From Baffinella frigidus (Eukaryota; Cryptophyceae; Cryptomonadales; Baffinellaceae), in the NCBI GenBank assembly GCA_026770585.1, contig MU646410.1, forward strand, positions 160,233 through 170,429: DNA of 10,197 bases, read 5' to 3'. The notes under the pieces are model-generated. The model saw nothing but the letters and a program-made list of their open reading frames with translations, did no database searches and was not told the origin of the DNA. The stretch's first letter is position 1; every line of letters begins with the position of its first letter. A program made the position numbers and the translations under genes. Of this stretch, positions 9,712 to 10,197 are shown one piece after another.

Positions 9712-9765
9712 GCACTCCGGTGAAGATGTACTGAGGGGTCCAGGACCAATGTGCCACCAACGAGA
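9712..9765 (-). CDS. Exon-like island SLVAHWSWTPQYIFTGV
   Basis: A 54-nt minus-strand island after CCGGCAAG and before GTTTACC. It reads two bases, SLVAHWSWTPQYIFTGV, one base. It aligns to ALVAHWSFTAQDIFAGV at the start of 9040-9145 with synonymous GCA/GCG and other changes. Homology extends upstream of the AG (ACTCTAC...). The VPSSDA half is replaced by the foldback flank. It may be a truncated copy. Confidence 0.4.
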
Positions 9766-9846
9766 CTTGCCGGCGGGATCAGATTTAACGTAGAGTTTCA
9801 GGTTTGGGGGGTGGGGTTTAGGATTTGGGGTTGACAAGCGCCTGGC

Positions 9847-10063
9847 TGTGAGGACCGTCTCGGGACGAGCCCGCCTCAGGCGGAGAACATAAGTCATTTA
9901 TGTAGACTTTAGGATATTGGGGGATAAAAGGAGATCCGCCTTTTGGGGAATAAATGTGAGGACCGTCTCGGGACGAGCCCGCCTCAGGCGGAGAACATAA
10001 GTCATTTATGTAGACTTTAGGATATTGGGGGATAAAACGAGATCCGCCTTGTGGGGCAATAAA
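9847..10063. repeat. 108-bp tandem duplication, two copies
   Basis: Units 9847-9954 and 9955-10063 start TGTGAGGACCGTCTCGGGAC. They differ by two substitutions and one inserted base, so the duplication is recent. Each unit holds small inverted repeats (CCGCCTCAGGCGG; CATAAGTCATTTATG). No frame is conserved through both units, and the period is a multiple of three only in the first unit. Confidence 0.98.
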
Positions 10064-10092
10064 CTCATCAGTGTTCAGACTGGCGGCGGGTG

Positions 10093-10197
10093 GCAGCTGA
10101 GTTTTGAGGTTCGTGAAGAGTGGTCGCAGCTGAGTTTGAGGTTCGTGAAGAGTGGTCGCAGCTGAGTTTGAGGTTCGTGAAGAGTGGTCGCAGCTGA
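10093..10197. repeat. 32-bp tandem array running off the window
   Basis: GCAGCTGAGTTTGAGGTTCGTGAAGAGTGGTC starts at 10093 (this unit has one extra T), 10126, 10158 and 10190. Copies are otherwise identical. The 32-bp period shifts frame at each unit, arguing against a coding repeat. The array continues beyond position 10197. Confidence 0.98.

Larger units (their letters stand above)
224..9765 (-). other. Putative minus-strand multi-exon gene or exon-copy array
   Basis: This is the envelope of all exon-like islands listed here. Every island I could find with a copy-supported frame lies on the minus strand, and the spacers are mainly CCCTAAA-like on that strand. Neighbouring islands are usually paralogous (two to four copies) with matching phase and GT position. 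Some copies carry stops, so the locus is either a gene with many duplicated or alternative exons or a decaying relic. No start codon, stop codon, promoter or poly(A) site can be fixed. The protein family is not recognised. Confidence 0.4.

Noticed and set aside
10093-10197. 32-bp repeats as CRISPR repeats or coding repeat
   Set aside because: Head-to-tail with no spacers; the 32-bp period changes frame each unit.

Overview
Kind of organism. This is eukaryotic nuclear DNA with no bacterial or phage gene organisation. Much of it is degenerate heptamers of the TTTAGGG type (GGGTTTA, GGGTTTG, GGGTGTA, GGGTTCA), with the G-rich strand almost always on +. Between them lie short unique or duplicated islands, microsatellites ((CT)n, (TA)n, (GA)n) and several large foldbacks. 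The best fit is an alveolate-type protist nuclear genome, most probably a dinoflagellate: many candidate acceptors read AG|G, and the spacers encode NPKP/LGF-type nonsense peptides in other frames. Apicomplexans such as Eimeria, chromerids or green-lineage algae with TTTAGGG telomeres cannot be excluded from sequence alone. Because unique islands are interspersed throughout, this looks like an internal region rather than a chromosome end.

Main reading. No long intact ORF exists, and most long ORFs are translations of simple repeats. However, about 35 short islands (about 30 to 335 nt) on the MINUS strand look like exons or decayed exon copies. The better ones have an open frame, an upstream AG and a downstream GT. 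Most occur as two to four locally duplicated copies (A A', B B', C C' order). Several copies differ partly by synonymous changes, and they keep the GT at the same codon. The flanking spacers, read on the minus strand, are CCCTAAA-like and would be the introns. I therefore propose one (or more) minus-strand, many-exon gene or decaying gene whose introns consist of telomere-like repeats, running from about 9765 down to about 224. I do not recognise the protein family.

Layout in + coordinates. 1-868: telomere-like repeat, the KGTTFEFRVFS exon pair and a small hairpin. 869-2012: the longest open island (869-1203), (CT)n, (TA)n and four copies of an AYRxDP exon. 2013-3100: GGGTTATATA decamers, a 102-bp foldback, a clean 80-nt exon (2519-2598) and the VEEED exon pair. 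3100-4100: the EIWLSIS and ALTLALDINT exon pairs. 4380-4860: a 68-71-bp tandem array between two RTFIA exons. 5060-5700: a 79-nt exon, the LLLTG pair and patches where repeat polarity flips. 6021-6427: four copies of a CTVVFGC exon. 6670-7851: exons with TCD.AHGSCR and EDVW motifs, plus a 187-bp TIR element that splits one copy. 7980-8600: AT-richer DNA with two strong hairpins and a 20-bp repeat. 8629-9356: a 300-bp duplication and the IFVNAT / HWS exons. 9481-9765: a large foldback next to further exon copies. 9847-10197: a recent 108-bp tandem duplication and a 32-bp tandem array running off the end.

Limits. Exon calls come from reading the sequence by eye, without transcripts or searches. 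Copies with stops or frame breaks are marked as pseudo-exons.
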